From positions 130,867,873 through 130,931,872 of the forward strand of contig CM060709.1 of NCBI GenBank assembly GCA_030686995.1: 64,000 nucleotides of DNA, written 5' to 3'. The notes under the pieces were generated by a model. The model did no database searches. It was given only the letters and a program-made list of their open reading frames with translations, and was not told the origin of the DNA. How positions within the stretch are numbered: position 1 is the first letter of the stretch; each line of letters starts with the position of its first letter. This document shows, one piece after another, positions 10,818 to 23,000 of this stretch. Both the position numbers and the translations under genes were made by a program. The DNA comes from Artemisia argyi (lineage: Eukaryota; Streptophyta; Magnoliopsida; Asterales; Asteraceae).

Positions 10818-11501
10818 TGGCGCCGCTGCCGGGGAATGAATTATTAATATATGTTTATTTAATTAGTATTTTAATTAAAATCTAGCCACTAACTTTGTTG
10901 TATATTAGTATAGATTGCATTTATTGTATATTTTGCATATTTTATTTTCTTGTTATTTGTTTGTTTTATTTTCTGTAATTTTTATTTTTATTTTCTTTTT
11001 ATTTTTCTGTATTACTGCTCTCTGCTGTATTTCGCTGATCTAAACGTGCGACGCATCTGATTTATCAGATACGGCGCATTGCGTTATTTTATTTTTACAT
11101 ACATTGTAAACTTAAAATTCGAAGTATGGCGCATCTATTCCCTAGATACGACGTATTCTATTTTTAATCAGAAAATTTTCAAAACCCTAACGAGATACGA
11201 CACATCTGTTTCAACAGTTGCGGGTATCTATTTATTTATTAAAAACAATTTTTAGAATTTATTTAAACCGAGATACGACGCATCTGTTTTCACATATACG
11301 ACGTATAATTTTTCTGAATAAAAGTCTGTTTTAATTTTTAATGTAATAAGATACGGTGCATCCTACTTTTGGGATACAGTGCATCGTCTGCAGAAGTCAG
11401 CAACTTTTATCTATTCCGAACGGAGAAAATTTTTAATCAATCTTTCCTGTCCCTTAGAAATTTTTTACTACGAAGCCTATTTGTTTTGTGTTTCAAGAAT
11501 T
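10818..11501 (+). other. Primer-binding site and leader of element B
   Basis: TGGCGCCGCTGCCGGGGA at 10818-10835 matches a tRNA-Asp-type primer-binding site with one change from the form in E. The AT-rich leader that follows holds pairs of palindromic words, for example GCGACGCATC then GATACGGCGCAT near 11046-11080, and further pairs near 11125, 11200, 11275 and 11350. No coding evidence. Confidence 0.65.
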
Positions 11502-11816
11502 ATGATTGATATTTTCCCAAGCTGGTTCGGAGGACCAAGGATCAAACTTACAATCGATAAGATTGTATCTAAGTTCACCCACAAATGTGATAAGGAGCAT
11601 CATGAGGTGGAAACTTTCATCAAGGAACTGTTGTTGAAAGAACAAAATAATATGATTAAAGAATTGATGATTGAAGTGCACCAATTGTCGAAGGTGATTA
11701 AAGGAGTTTTGTTCCAAAGGCATGACTTGAATGGAATAACTACTAGAGGCGAATTAGTATCTAGGGTGTTCCAATTAGTGGACATAATGTTTGGTTACTT
11801 GAATGGATGGTGTTAA
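11502..11816 (+). CDS. Small orphan ORF of element B (about 104 aa)
   Basis: I do not recognise this protein. The chosen start is the Met at 11502 (MIDIFPSWFGGPRIKL); the frame is open upstream to a Met at 11379, but that part lies in the palindrome-rich leader and looks noncoding. The product is charged and probably helical (HHEVETFIKELLLKEQNNMI, then KELMIEVHQLSKVIKGVL). The main support is position: its TAA is followed within about 25 nt by the same two-hairpin module that follows gag-pro in A and E. It may be a remnant or replacement of gag. It could also be a chance ORF. Confidence 0.4.
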   Translation: MIDIFPSWFGGPRIKLTIDKIVSKFTHKCDKEHHEVETFIKELLLKEQNNMIKELMIEVHQLSKVIKGVLFQRHDLNGITTRGELVSRVFQLVDIMFGYLNGWC

Positions 11817-11840
11817 TGATACAAAATAGGAGCTGAATGT

Positions 11841-11896
11841 GAGTCTAACTTGAAGACTCTGGAATAAAGAAAAGTGCTTACCGGGAGACAACCCGG
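11841..11896 (+). other. Post-ORF RNA module of element B
   Basis: GAGTC, 9 nt, GACTC, then AATAAAGAAAAG, then CCGGG, loop AGACAA, CCCGG. The second stem is 5 bp and perfect. It differs from the A/E stem at both paired strands, so pairing is kept while sequence changes. Confidence 0.65.
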
Positions 11897-13623
11897 ATTT
11901 ATCTTTACTGTTTTTGTTGTCGAGTCTGTCAGACTTGTAGCAGATGCGGCGCATCTCCATCAATAGAAGCGGCGTATCTACTGCACAGGTCATATTTGGT
12001 TTTTATGTTTTCTGCATTTTATTTTCTGAACTATGAACATTCTGTCAGTTTATTTAATACAGTGCATCCCTGGTTAAGGATGCGACATATCTAATCTTTC
12101 GGACCCGTACCAATTCTAGGCTCGATACAGCACATCTTCTTCAATAAGATGTGGCGTATCGACTGACCTGATGATTTACAGTTTTATTTTTATTTTTATT
12201 TTTTTTTCTAACCACTAATGAATTTTGTACAAATATCGATCTTCTTAAACTCAGGTGTATAATTGGGGGTATTTATATTTATTGCTCGCAAATGCATAAT
12301 GGAGGATCAAACCGAGCAAATCTCAGGGGAGTTTTTCGTTCTAATTCTTTTTAATTTCCTGTTTTTAATTTTTAATAAACAACGGGGACGTTGTTTAACT
12401 TAAGTGAGGGGATGGAGAATTAGAACTTTTACTTAACTCTTACTTGTCTTTACTTTTCAAGAATATGCTTTAATTTGCGCTTAATAAATCAAAATTAAAA
12501 AAAATTAGCATGTTTTTGTTTAATCTAAGTTGCATAGCTGCACACAAAACTTTATTTTCTAAAATTGTGATTTCAAAATTCACAAATCTATTAGTGTGCC
12601 GGTGACTTGTAAACTTCAGAACTTGACTTGTATACTATTCGAGACCACCATAATAAGTATTATTTTTATAATTGGAGTGACTTGTCTAACTTGGTAAATT
12701 TCTAGGATTACACCAAAAAACCTTTATATATTTTGTGATATTAACTAACTACACTGGTTAGTTAACCCACGTATAAACCCTTTGTTTACTCTCATTTTTA
12801 GAGTAAGATACACCTAGAAAAACACGTAGAGCCATTCCTTTAGGACTTATACACCTTGTTATTATGTTTCGTTACACCCTACACCTTAACCTACCCTGTA
12901 GATTTAAGTCCTTGGTTAGTTACTTAGGCAAAGTGTGTTTCCTTGCGTTACCTGAGTTCGTGTGCGTAAATTCATTATCTTTGATTTGGTCGGGAAATTG
13001 TACAATGCAATTGGAGGAAAAGTACATATTGTATATTTTTAGTCAGTTTTTTGTGTGTTCACTATTTTAACTATTACATTATGTCTGAAGTCTGAAAAAT
13101 AAGAAAAAAAATATCCAGAATTATTGTGATGGTATTGTGGTGAAATTTTACACCATTTAAAAAAAATCGAAAAAATGAGAAAAGAAAAAGAAAAAAGAAG
13201 TTGGTAGTTTATTTAAACCAACGATGTAAAGTTTTGTATTAAGTGGTTGATATCGCCACTATTGTTGTATTATATTTATGGATTGAAAGGGAGTTGGATG
13301 TTATGGGAACGCCAACTAAGGATTGTTTATTCTTTGTCTAAGATCTTATTGAGTATAATTTGTGTCTACCTAAAGCGTGAGTTACAAAAGAGTCAAAGCG
13401 TGAGTTATTCAATGATATGAGTCTTATTCATGGGATGCTAGGAAAGTATTCTAACCACACATAGGACTTTAATCTATTTGTTTCTTGTTTTGTATTTTTA
13501 TTTTACACCAATTTATATCCTAAATGTTATCCATACCCAACAGTATTGTTATATTCGTTGTTAGCTTTCGAGCATCCGAATATGATGATGGCCAAGTGAG
13601 AATATTAAATGTATGAATAAGGT
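11897..13623 (+). other. Noncoding internal region of element B
   Basis: No convincing ORF. More GATGCGNCGCATC-type words lie at 11938-12165. A GGGA-loop hairpin (TAAACAACG, GGGA, CGTTGTTTA at 12376-12397) is followed by the purine tract AAGTGAGGGGATGG, as in A. Later parts are AT-rich with short A-rich stretches near 13155-13200. Confidence 0.5.
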
Positions 13624-13912
13624 AGTGACAATCCGAGTATTAGATTAATTAGCTAATGCACCAGCGATCTGGTGTGTGAATTAGTGACCATCCGAGTTTA
13701 AGATTGATTAAATGATGTGCCAGCGATCTGGTGTGCAACTTGGTGACCATCCGTTATGAAAATAACGCGCCAACGATCCAAGGAACACATTAGTGACCAT
13801 CCATCATTTGTAAGATTAAGGACTTGTGCCAGTGATCCATGAAGCTTACTAGTGACCATCCGTTAGTTAAAGCGTCGAGGACTCGTGCCAGCGATCTACT
13901 AAGTTTATGTAG
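13624..13912 (+). repeat. Degenerate tandem repeat, about 59-bp unit, five copies
   Basis: Units begin GTGACCATCCG and contain GTGCCAGCGATC about 35 nt later. Starts lie near 13624, 13683, 13742, 13792 and 13851, so one unit is about 50 bp and the rest about 59. The two anchor words are conserved while the spacers vary, which is unlike a freshly expanded satellite. Confidence 0.75.
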
Positions 13913-14134
13913 GAAATGTTCAAGCGAAGCTAGGTTTAACCCATGAACCAAAAACCCTTTTTACCGCTTTCGAATTTTTACTCCTTAGCTTTAGTGGGGG
14001 AGATGTGTATCCTTGTCAAGCATATGATAGAATATTCGTCATGTCCGAACAGTTAAACGATTAGATTTGCTTTTATCAATGCCATATTTTGTTTCTAATT
14101 GGTTAAGTGTTTGGCCGTGCAACTATGAAAAAAC

Positions 14135-15425
14135 TGAGGAAAACTAGATGGGGGGTTAAATAGTTTACCGGTTTTAAACTTGATTTTCTTCTAATACTTT
14201 TAAGTGTAATTACCAATTAAGACATATCAAACAATAAATTATATGCAAGTATAAAGTAAGAAACGATCAAACCATAACACGATTGTTTATCGTGGTTCGG
14301 ATACAAGGACTCTTTTTCCTTGCCCTACTCCACGCCCCGAGTATCCAACTCGAGAGTTTTCTTGAACTAATCAACAAGCTCCTTTATCCGGCAGAGAAAA
14401 CCTTACACGTCGCTTACACATTATTTCCGACACTAAGCTAGTTGTCGAGTTCTTTCACAAGGGTACAACCACTCCCGTTAGTTCTTTTACAAGGGTACAA
14501 CAACTCCCGATACTCTAAGTATTTTGAGGACTAAAATACTAACCAATCACTACAAATGGATACAATACAATGAAGTATAAACTTTACTAGTTTACACTAA
14601 TGCTATGCTAGACAAGTCTTGCAACGTTGTGTTGAAGCTTGTTAGATCGTGATCTTCTTGCTACAAATAAAGATTCACAAATGTGAAAGTTTACTGAGTT
14701 AGAAATGAAGTATATGCAGTGAAATATGATAGAGAGTGATAACCAAAACTCAAGAAGTGAGTTGCTATTTATAGGCCTTCAAACAGACCAACCCACGAAA
14801 ACGGCGGAACCCGTCCTTTGGTTCCGTCTGATATGTCCGAGGGTTCCGCCAGCATGTATGACAGAATCCTACATAAAATATTTCACAATCTAACACAATA
14901 TTCTCAAGATCTCCCAAAGTCAAATTTGAGATCTTGAGTGTGAATCAATACATAATAAAACATGTTTCTTACACACTTACACACATGTTTCCTTGAAGGG
15001 ACATGTGTGATGCAAGGAATGATGTTACTTAACATTTTATTTCTAATTTTAGATATTCCTAAAAAAGAAAGTATACATGTAAAAATAGTTTATGTATAGA
15101 GTTAAAACATGTTTGTTTGAAATGTTTAGCAAGTGAATGTTTTACTAAAAATAGTTTGCTTGCTTATATCATAATATGACAAACTAATTAGTAAACTTGC
15201 AAAATATACATAATAGACATTTTCAATACATGTACTTAAACTAATGTATACTTACTTAGAAATTACTTTGTCAAAACATGTAAATGTAGTTTGAGTGAAG
15301 TTAAGTAAAAGACTTTTAAACTATATTTATGATTTGCCAAAAATAAACTTTGTCTTTTGTAGTTAACAAAACTAAGAAAGATCGTAAAATATAAATAACG
15401 TTTTTAGGCGATATTTATATTAACA
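14135..15425 (-). repeat. 3' LTR of element C (1291 bp)
   Basis: On the plus strand it starts TGAGGAAAACTAG and ends TATATTAACA. The adjacent internal sequence on the minus strand is the purine tract AAAAAGGGGGAGAT. It matches 24231-25356 along the retained length with scattered substitutions. It includes a TATA box (14765-14773, minus) and inverted GGCGGAACCC / GGTTCCGCC words just upstream of it (14802-14850). Confidence 0.88.
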
Positions 15426-16008
15426 ATCTCCCCCTTTTTGTTGACGACAAAACATAGATTTTATTTTTACGCAAATGGATAATTATAGATTTTGAGCCTT
15501 TTGAAAATTAACATTTCATATGATTATGTCATTTTGGATGATGTATTTAAAAGTCGATTTGGTAAAATATATCCTATCTCCCCTTTTTTGTCGAAACAAA
15601 AAGAAGAGTAGCGAAGCGGAAATGTGTCAAGCCAAATGCCCCCCCTTAGACAATACTCCCCCTAAATGGAGTGCCAAGAGAGGATACATGGATTTTGGTC
15701 CCACAAGAAAAGATTAGCTGGTTGTAGAGATAAGGATGAGAGCATAATACCAAGTACAAGATAATAAGCATTCATCACACAACAACTATTTAGTAACAAA
15801 CAACCAAAAGAGAATGACCAACACAATATATATAAGTAGAACTATTTCATTTCAAGTAAAATTTAAATTTTGACTATAAATAGTCAAACCTAAAGACTTG
15901 AAAAGTCTACTATTTAAAGAACAATCAAACAAGGTGAAATAAAAACTACACCTACAAATAGAAAGGTTCCTAAGTGAGATTCTACCATTATTTTATCCTA
16001 AGAACGCT
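15426..16008 (-). other. Purine-tract region of element C
   Basis: Minus-strand purine tracts AAAAAGGGGGAGAT (next to the LTR), GGGGAGATAG near 15575, and runs of G near 15640-15662 lie here. Several polypurine tracts are common before SIRE-type LTRs. A small ORF at 15520-15717 on the plus strand is not credible as a gene. Confidence 0.5.
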
Positions 16009-17139
16009 CTATGCTTGAGGCAAGTGAGAGATGGCGTTAAGACGCTCCAAGATGTGGTTAAGGATAAACCTCATTTCATCTTGGAGTTGATGTACCAAGA
16101 TGTTGCACCCCTCACTTAGGTGAGCGGTTCTTTCGCACATGGTGCAACCATGGCGAGGAGGTGGTGGTTGTGGAACTTGGTTTAGAGTTGGTGGATCATT
16201 GGTAGTGGTTGAAACGCTTGTTGTTGCAGGAGCAAGGGTGGATGGTTGAGAGGTGTGACGGTTTCATACAATAGATGAGTATATTGCGGTTTGGAAATCC
16301 ATGGCTTGGGTGAGATGAGAATCAATCATGTGCTTGAAAGCATGGAGGCTTTCCAAGCGAGTGTTGAGTTCTTCATGAGAGTTTGGAGATTTGGTCCACA
16401 AGGAAGCTTCAATTTCCTCATAAGTAGGAAATATAGATTCAAACCGGTTGGAAAAGTCATGAGGTGGTTGTTGTTGTTGTTGTTGTTCATGATGATGAAA
16501 GCTTGGTTCTCCATAAAGAGGACCTTGGATGTCATTGTAAATTGGATGAAAAAACAAAGGTTGTTTATGAGGATGATCTTGATCTTGTGGAAAGATGGAC
16601 GGTCTAGCATGCTTGTAAGCCAAACGCTCTGTTAGCGATGGTTGATGAGGTTTTTCCTCCAATGGGTTATGTGGATGAGACCTAGGTTGTTGTTGAGTTT
16701 CCACTTGTTCCATAGTATCAAAAAGTGGCAATGGTGGTGGATTTGATGATCTTGGTGTAAGGTCATCCAAAGTTTCCATAAATGGATGTAGTGATGTTGG
16801 TGGTGTTTTAAAGAGTTCCATAGGTGTCATTTTTGGTGATTGAGGTGATGGAGTTTTTGAAGGTTGAGTTGGTGTCGAAGGTGGTGTTGGATCACTTGGA
16901 GTTACGGTTGGTGGAGGAGTGGTGATTTTGTTAGCAAAGCAAGGATTTGGAGACGGTGTTGGAGTAGCAAGGTTTAGGAAGTTGTTATCATTGATTGGTG
17001 ATGAAATATTGAGGGATGAATCACTTGATGATGATGAGCTAACTTGGATGGTTTTGTTGAAACAACAAGGTTTGACGCTTATTCTAGCGGTTCTCCTAAT
17101 TGGTCTTGATGATTCGGATGAGGTGGTGGATTTTGTCAT
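16009..17139 (-). pseudogene. Pro/Ser-rich second env-like ORF of element C
   Basis: The ORF starts at ATG 17139 (MTKSTTSSESSRPIRRTARI), meets an in-frame TGA at 16264-16266 and stays open in the same frame to a TAG at 16009-16011. The N-terminal 40 residues are basic and Ser-rich. A long Pro/Thr/Ser-rich region follows, then a His/Gln-rich stretch. After the TGA comes CTMCERTAHLSEGC, which has zinc-knuckle spacing C-X2-C-X4-H-X4-C, and a short helical tail ending HLPQA. I recognise no named family. The zinc-knuckle spacing could be chance because the usual Gly and aromatic residues are missing. Confidence 0.5.
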
Positions 17140-18134
17140 TGTAAGACTTTGGTAGGATTAGAAGTAGGAGATTAAGAGAAGTGAAGGTGGTGGTGTGAAT
17201 TGGATGTGTGCATTGTTGATCAATTTATAGGAAGAACAAGATATTGAAATTGGTGTTTGGATTTGATGTTGATCCATACAATGTTGGAGGTTTCTAATCA
17301 TTTGGAAGAGTTCCAAGAAGTTGTCAAATCATTGGAAGTCAATCCAATGGAGTTGGATGGAGTGAAGGACTTAGTGGGGAAGTAAATGCTATGTGATCAT
17401 GGTGGAAACAGGTTGTCAGGTTGTTCCACGGATTTGGAGGAACCAAAGGAATGGTTCCTTCCTTGTATTCTAAAGGTTCCTTGGGTTAGTTAAGGCTAAT
17501 TTGAAATTTTGGCGGGAATTATGATGCTATTTGTTAATGTGTGATTAGATAGCTCTAGAATTACCGATAAATGCTAACTAACATGTAGGAACCAAGTTTG
17601 GATCCTAAGGATTGCTAGAAAAATTCAGAAAATTCAAGAAGTAAAAAGTTGTTGAAGTCTGGCGGAACCCAGCGACAACATGGACGGAACCCATATTTGG
17701 GTTCTGCCATATCCGTCAGCAGAATACTTGGAGGAATCAAGTAGGAACACGGACGGAACCAAAAATTTGGTTTCGCCGTATCCGTGGAGCCTCAGAATCG
17801 AGACATAGTACATTTTACGAGCACGTGAGTTTTCCGAATTCCAAAATTTTTCCTAAAACATAGGCAATCAATTTTTTGTAGATGAAAGAAACAAAAACTG
17901 CAGGTAGAAACATGCATACCTATATAGTTTTAGAGAGCGATTCTAGCACTCAAAATTTTGGCCAAAAAGTGAAAATAGTATAATACCAAATTCTTATCCC
18001 CTGCAAATTTGGTTAGTTCACACATAATCCAACAACATAATATCATCTTAAGACATCATAAAATCAAAATATTACATTGTTTTGATGACCAAATTGTTTA
18101 AATGCACTCTTGTGCCAAACACCCTCTTATCCGC
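17140..18134 (-). other. Spacer in element C with GGCGGAACC-type words
   Basis: No coding evidence. Between 17658 and 17790 several variants of GGCGGAACCC and GGTTYCGCC occur, for example TGGCGGAACCC, GACGGAACCC, GGGTTCTGCC and GGTTTCGCCG. These are the same words as in the C LTR upstream of its TATA box. Another set is at 19920-19985. Confidence 0.5.
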
Positions 18135-19242
18135 TCATTTCTTGTTTAGCTTCTTGTTAATCTTCCCAAGGTATCTCCCAAAGCACTTCCACATACCTTT
18201 GATTTGTTTGTACTCCTCCGATTCATTCTCAATGGTTGGAAGTTGTGTGACGTACTCAAGAGGAGGGAGCCTAGAGTTTGGTAGATTGTCGTCTTCACTC
18301 ATGGAGGATGATGATGGTGAGGTTGAAGGGTGAGCACGTTTACCTTTGGACTTGTAGACTCGTTCATCACTCAAGGGAACAAAGGTGTGAGGAATGAGAG
18401 GATAATCTAGGCGATGACCTCTTGGAGTTGGAGGGATGGGTTCGCAAAACCTAAAGAGACGGGTGAGAAGCATCCCGTATGGAAGAGCCGTGGTACCTTG
18501 AACCGAGATGTTTGCCATTCTTTTAGCAATGTAGTAGGCTAAGTTGAAGGTTTGTCGGGTGGAAACACTATAGAGCATGTAAGAGAGACGTGCTAATGAC
18601 ATTGGCCCTAATGATCTCCTCCCACTTCAAGAATTGTGGTCTCAACTCATTGAGCTCCATTCCAAAGGGGTCTTTGGGTACTTCCTTTCCTCCTCTTGTT
18701 CTCCTAGTGTGAGTGGTCCTAACAAAAAGATGGTCACAAATTTCTTCTTTGGTCACTAGAGGGGTATCATAAGGATGAATGCGGTCATGGATTGAGTCAA
18801 GAGTTGAAAGTGGCCATTTGTCGGTGTAAAGACATGTGCCCCGATTAGGAACACGAAGGACTTGAGCAAACTGAGCTAAAGTGATTTCAAAGTCATGTTG
18901 GTTGATAGAGAAGTTTAGTGACATGAGACCTTCATCATCCGTGCTAAGGGTCACAGAAGCATAGAATTCTAGAATGAAACGAGGACAAATTGGCTCATTT
19001 ATGTCTAAAAGACAATCAAAGTAGATAAAATAGAATTCTTCCCTAATGTTGGTTCCAACAAGGAAAGTAGGGTCAATGGTTCTACCCTCATGAACATAAT
19101 GCCTCTCAAGGTTCTTAAAGATTTCTACTTGGGCCGAGGTTAGCCCTTTGGTCTTGTGGTGTTTGGGTAGGTATTTGGTGGTGTCTTTATGGTCATAGAA
19201 GGTTACGGGAGGCATGATGAACCTAGAAAACATAATTATCAA
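18135..19242 (-). pseudogene. Env-like ORF of element C, one frameshift
   Basis: Two overlapping minus-strand frames (19242-18568 and 18602-18135) join at a probable one-base indel near 18568-18602. The protein of about 365 aa has motifs I remember from proteins next to pol in Asteraceae Copia elements (REEFYFIYFDCLLDINEPIC, RFILEFYASVTLSTDDEGLM). It is followed by a Ser-rich acidic stretch (STSPSSSSMSEDDNLP) and a basic C-terminus. I see no signal peptide or membrane segment, so the name env-like rests on position only. Confidence 0.6.
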
Positions 19243-20042
19243 AATTTTAGCTTATGTAAGTAGTGGTTTAAGTATAAAAAATTCTAGTGTGTGCCTATAT
19301 GAAAACAATATGGAGTTGTGATTATCTCGACTCATTTTAATATTAAAATGGTTATACTTATGCAAATTTTATGTAAATTTTGAGATAATCCAAATGCTCC
19401 TAGTTCAATGTAGCTACGGTTGAATGTACCCGAAAATACATATTAGTTATGTATCCCCTTTAGCATTCAAGAGACATAATGCAAGTGATGTTTTAAACAT
19501 AACGTTTTTTTTGTATTATCAATGAAAAGCTATTTTTCCTAAATGTGAGAAGATTTTTCAAAATTTTGACATAGGGTGTTTGGTATAATGTGATAATGTT
19601 TTACAAGATGCAATTCCTAACTAATGAAAAACATAAATTGTTTTGTTTATAACAAATTTTATTCATGAATTCCTAAGTTGATGCATAACCCCAAGTTTTT
19701 AGTTTTTGTGCATAAATAGAGTTTCCTAGACACATATCAGGAGAGTAATTGTGTTTAGAATACTTACAATGATGGTAGGAATGAAGAGTGGTTGGGCAAG
19801 AACCCTAATTTTCGTGTGAAAATGGATATAGAAGTGAATAGTAACTGTTTTCGGTGAGTGGTAAAGAGTGTGGGGCTTGTATGGTTTAATATATAAAAAG
19901 AAGAACCTGTGCAGGAGGTTGACGGACTATGCGGAACCAAAACTAGGGATCCGCCCTTTGAATTTATTGGTTTCGCCAGTCCTGCAGGTTAGGGACATGA
20001 AATTTTTGTTTTTGATTTCTATGATTTTATTTAACGATTGAG
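19243..20042 (-). other. Spacer between pol and env-like ORF of element C
   Basis: AT-rich and noncoding. A cluster of GGCGGAACC-type words lies at 19920-19985 (GCGGAACCAAAAC, GGATCCGCCC, GGTTTCGCC). The rest shows nothing I can assign. Confidence 0.4.
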
Positions 20043-23000
20043 CTATGAAGTAGGTTCCATAAGTCCTAGTCCTAGTCTAAGAAGATTAAATGGTTCACGT
20101 TTAAGAGGTTTTGTAAGAATGTCGGCAATGTTGTCTTCGGAGGATACCTTCTTGATGGAGATGTTTCCTTTTTAAACATTGTCACGAAGGAAATGATGAC
20201 GATTTTCAATATGTTTAGTACGAGCATGTTGGACAGGATTTTTACTAAGGTCGATGGTTCCTTTGTTGTCGCAAAGGATAGATATGTCTTTAGTCATAAT
20301 TCCGTAGTCCACAAGCGCTTGCTTCATCGAAAGAGCTTGTTGACATGCTTTTCCGGCCGACACGTATTCGGCTTCTGTTGTTGATATTGCGAGTGCCGTT
20401 TGCTTCTTTGAGAACCATGAGGTGAGACAATGTCCAACAAAAGTACAAATACCACTTGTACTTTTTCTATCAACATAGTCACCGGCATGATCCGAGTCGG
20501 CATACACTATGGTTTCTACACCCGTTTCTTTGGGATACCATAATCCTAGATGTGTAGTGCCTTTGATGTACCTAAAAATCCTTTTCATGGCTTCAAGATG
20601 GATTGATTTTGGATCTTCTTGAAAATGAGTACATAGACAAACGCTAAACATAATGTCGGGTCTACTAGCCGTGAGATAAATTAGACTACCAATCATACCC
20701 CTATATTTAGTGTTATCTACGGATTCACTTTCCTCATCCTTTGTGAGTTTGGTTTCCGAGGACATAGGCGTTTTGATAGGTTTTGAATCTTCTAAACCAA
20801 ATTTCTTAAGCATGTCTTTTATGTATTTAGATTGATTAAAGAATATCCCATCTTCTAATTGTTTAATTTGAAGTCCTAAGAAAAAGTTGAGTTCTCCCAT
20901 CATACTCATCTCAAACTCGTCATGCATGATTATAGTTAAATCATTGCAAAGCTCTTGACAAGTTGATCCGAATATTATGTCATCAACATAAATTTGAACT
21001 ATGATAATGTGTGATTCATTCTTCTTAGTGAAGAGAGTCTTGTCAACTAGGCCCATGGTATACTTATGGTCAACTAGGAAGGTTTTAAGTCGATCATACC
21101 ATGCTTTTGGAGCTTGCTTAAGTCCGTATAAAGCCTTTTTAAGTTTGTAAACAGGATTAGGTTTTTCAAAATCGGTAAAGCCCGGAGGTTGAGCAACATA
21201 AACTTCTTCATTAATAAAACCATTTAAGAATGCACTTTTGACGTCCATTTGAAAAAGTTTAAAGTCATGTGCGCATGCATATGCAAGTAAGATTCTAATT
21301 GACTCGAGCCTAGCAACCGGAGCAAAAGTTTCATCGTAGTCAATGCATTCTTGTTGATTATAACCTTGTGCTACTAGCCTAGCTTTGTTTCTAGACACAA
21401 CTCCATTTTCATCCATTTTATTTCGAACGACCCATTATGTTCCAATTATAGTTTGATTCTTTGGTTGAGGAACTAGTGTCCAAACATCATTTCTAATAAA
21501 TTGGTTCAATTCTTCTTGCATAGCAATTATCCAAGATTCATCACTTATAGCTTCTTTTATATTTTTGGGTTCAATGTTTGATATAAAACAAAAATAGTTA
21601 CTTTCATTTTGAGCTTTTGATCTTAAGGTTCTTTCATTTAGTTTACCTATGACACTATCTAATGGATGACTTTTAGATTCTTTGACATTGATTATTTCTC
21701 TATTTAATAGTTCATCTTCCTTGTCGTTTTCTAAATCAATTTGATTAACAACTTGACTTTCAACTAAGTCATCATCTACCAAAGGTGATGTCTTAGAGGG
21801 AGAAGGACTTTCGTCGAATGTTACATTCAATGATTCCTCGACTCTTAAAGTTTCCTTATTTAGAACAATATAAGCTTTGCTATTTTTTGAATATCCAAGA
21901 AACACACCTTCATAAGACTTTGGGTCAAATTTAGTGAGATAATCCTTTGTGTTCAATATAAAGCATTTACTCCCAAATACTTTAAAGTGTTCAATATAAA
22001 GCATTTACTCCCAAATACTTTAAAGTATCATAATGATGGCTTTTTACCTCTATTTATTTCATATGGAGTTTTATCTAAAAATGATCTAATTAGGACTCGG
22101 TTTAAAATATAAGTTGATGTGTCGACGGCATTACACCAAAACTTTTGTGGAATATTTTGTTCGTTAAGCATTGTTCTACTCATCTCCTGAAGTGTCCGGT
22201 TTTTACGTTCTGCTACACCATTAGATTGAGGAGTGCGAGGAGCCGAGAAATTGTGTGTTATACCATTTTTATCACAAAATTCACCGAATTGTATTTCGTT
22301 ATCAAATTCCCGACCATGATCCTTTCTAATAGACACAATGCAATTTCCTACTTCATTTTAAATTTTCTTTCGAAGATTCAAATTGTTCAAAAGCTTCATT
22401 TTTACTTTTCAAAAATCTTGTCCATGTATATCATGAAAAATCATCTACTATGACCAAAGTATAGAAGTTACCTCCATAACTTTGAATAGCGGATGGACCG
22501 AACAAATCCATATGCAAAAGTTCTAAACATCTAGTTGTGGATACCATATTTTTAGCCTTATGGCTACTATGAACTTGTTTACCAATTTTGCAAGCATCAC
22601 AAAAGTGTTGGTTGTATTTCAACTTGGGTAGGTTTCTAACTAATTCCTTAGAGGATAGGGATTGAATAAGTCTCATATTAGCGTGACCTAAGCGTCTATG
22701 CCAAAGAGTCGAAGACTCATCTAATGAGGTAAGGCAAAGTGTATCTCTAGATGTTTTATCAATTTTCATGACGTATACGTTATTTTTAAGAACTCCTTTA
22801 GCTATAGTTATACCATCTTTAAGTATTTTACTTTCGTTTTCACTAAAGAGTACTTTATGCTTTTTACGGCAAAGTTGACTAATGCTAAGAAGATTAAATC
22901 CTAAGTTATCAACATGAGCTACATCATCAATAGATAGAGAGTCATGAGAGATAGTACCTTTTCCGATGATTTTACTTTTAATCTTGCTACCAAAAGTAAC

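Noticed and set aside
13624..13912. Spaced repeats resembling a CRISPR array
   Set aside because: Repeats are degenerate, the unit length varies, and the context is a plant retrotransposon.
16291..17155. Plus-strand ORFs opposite the Pro-rich ORF of C
   Set aside because: They are shadows of the repetitive minus-strand coding sequence.
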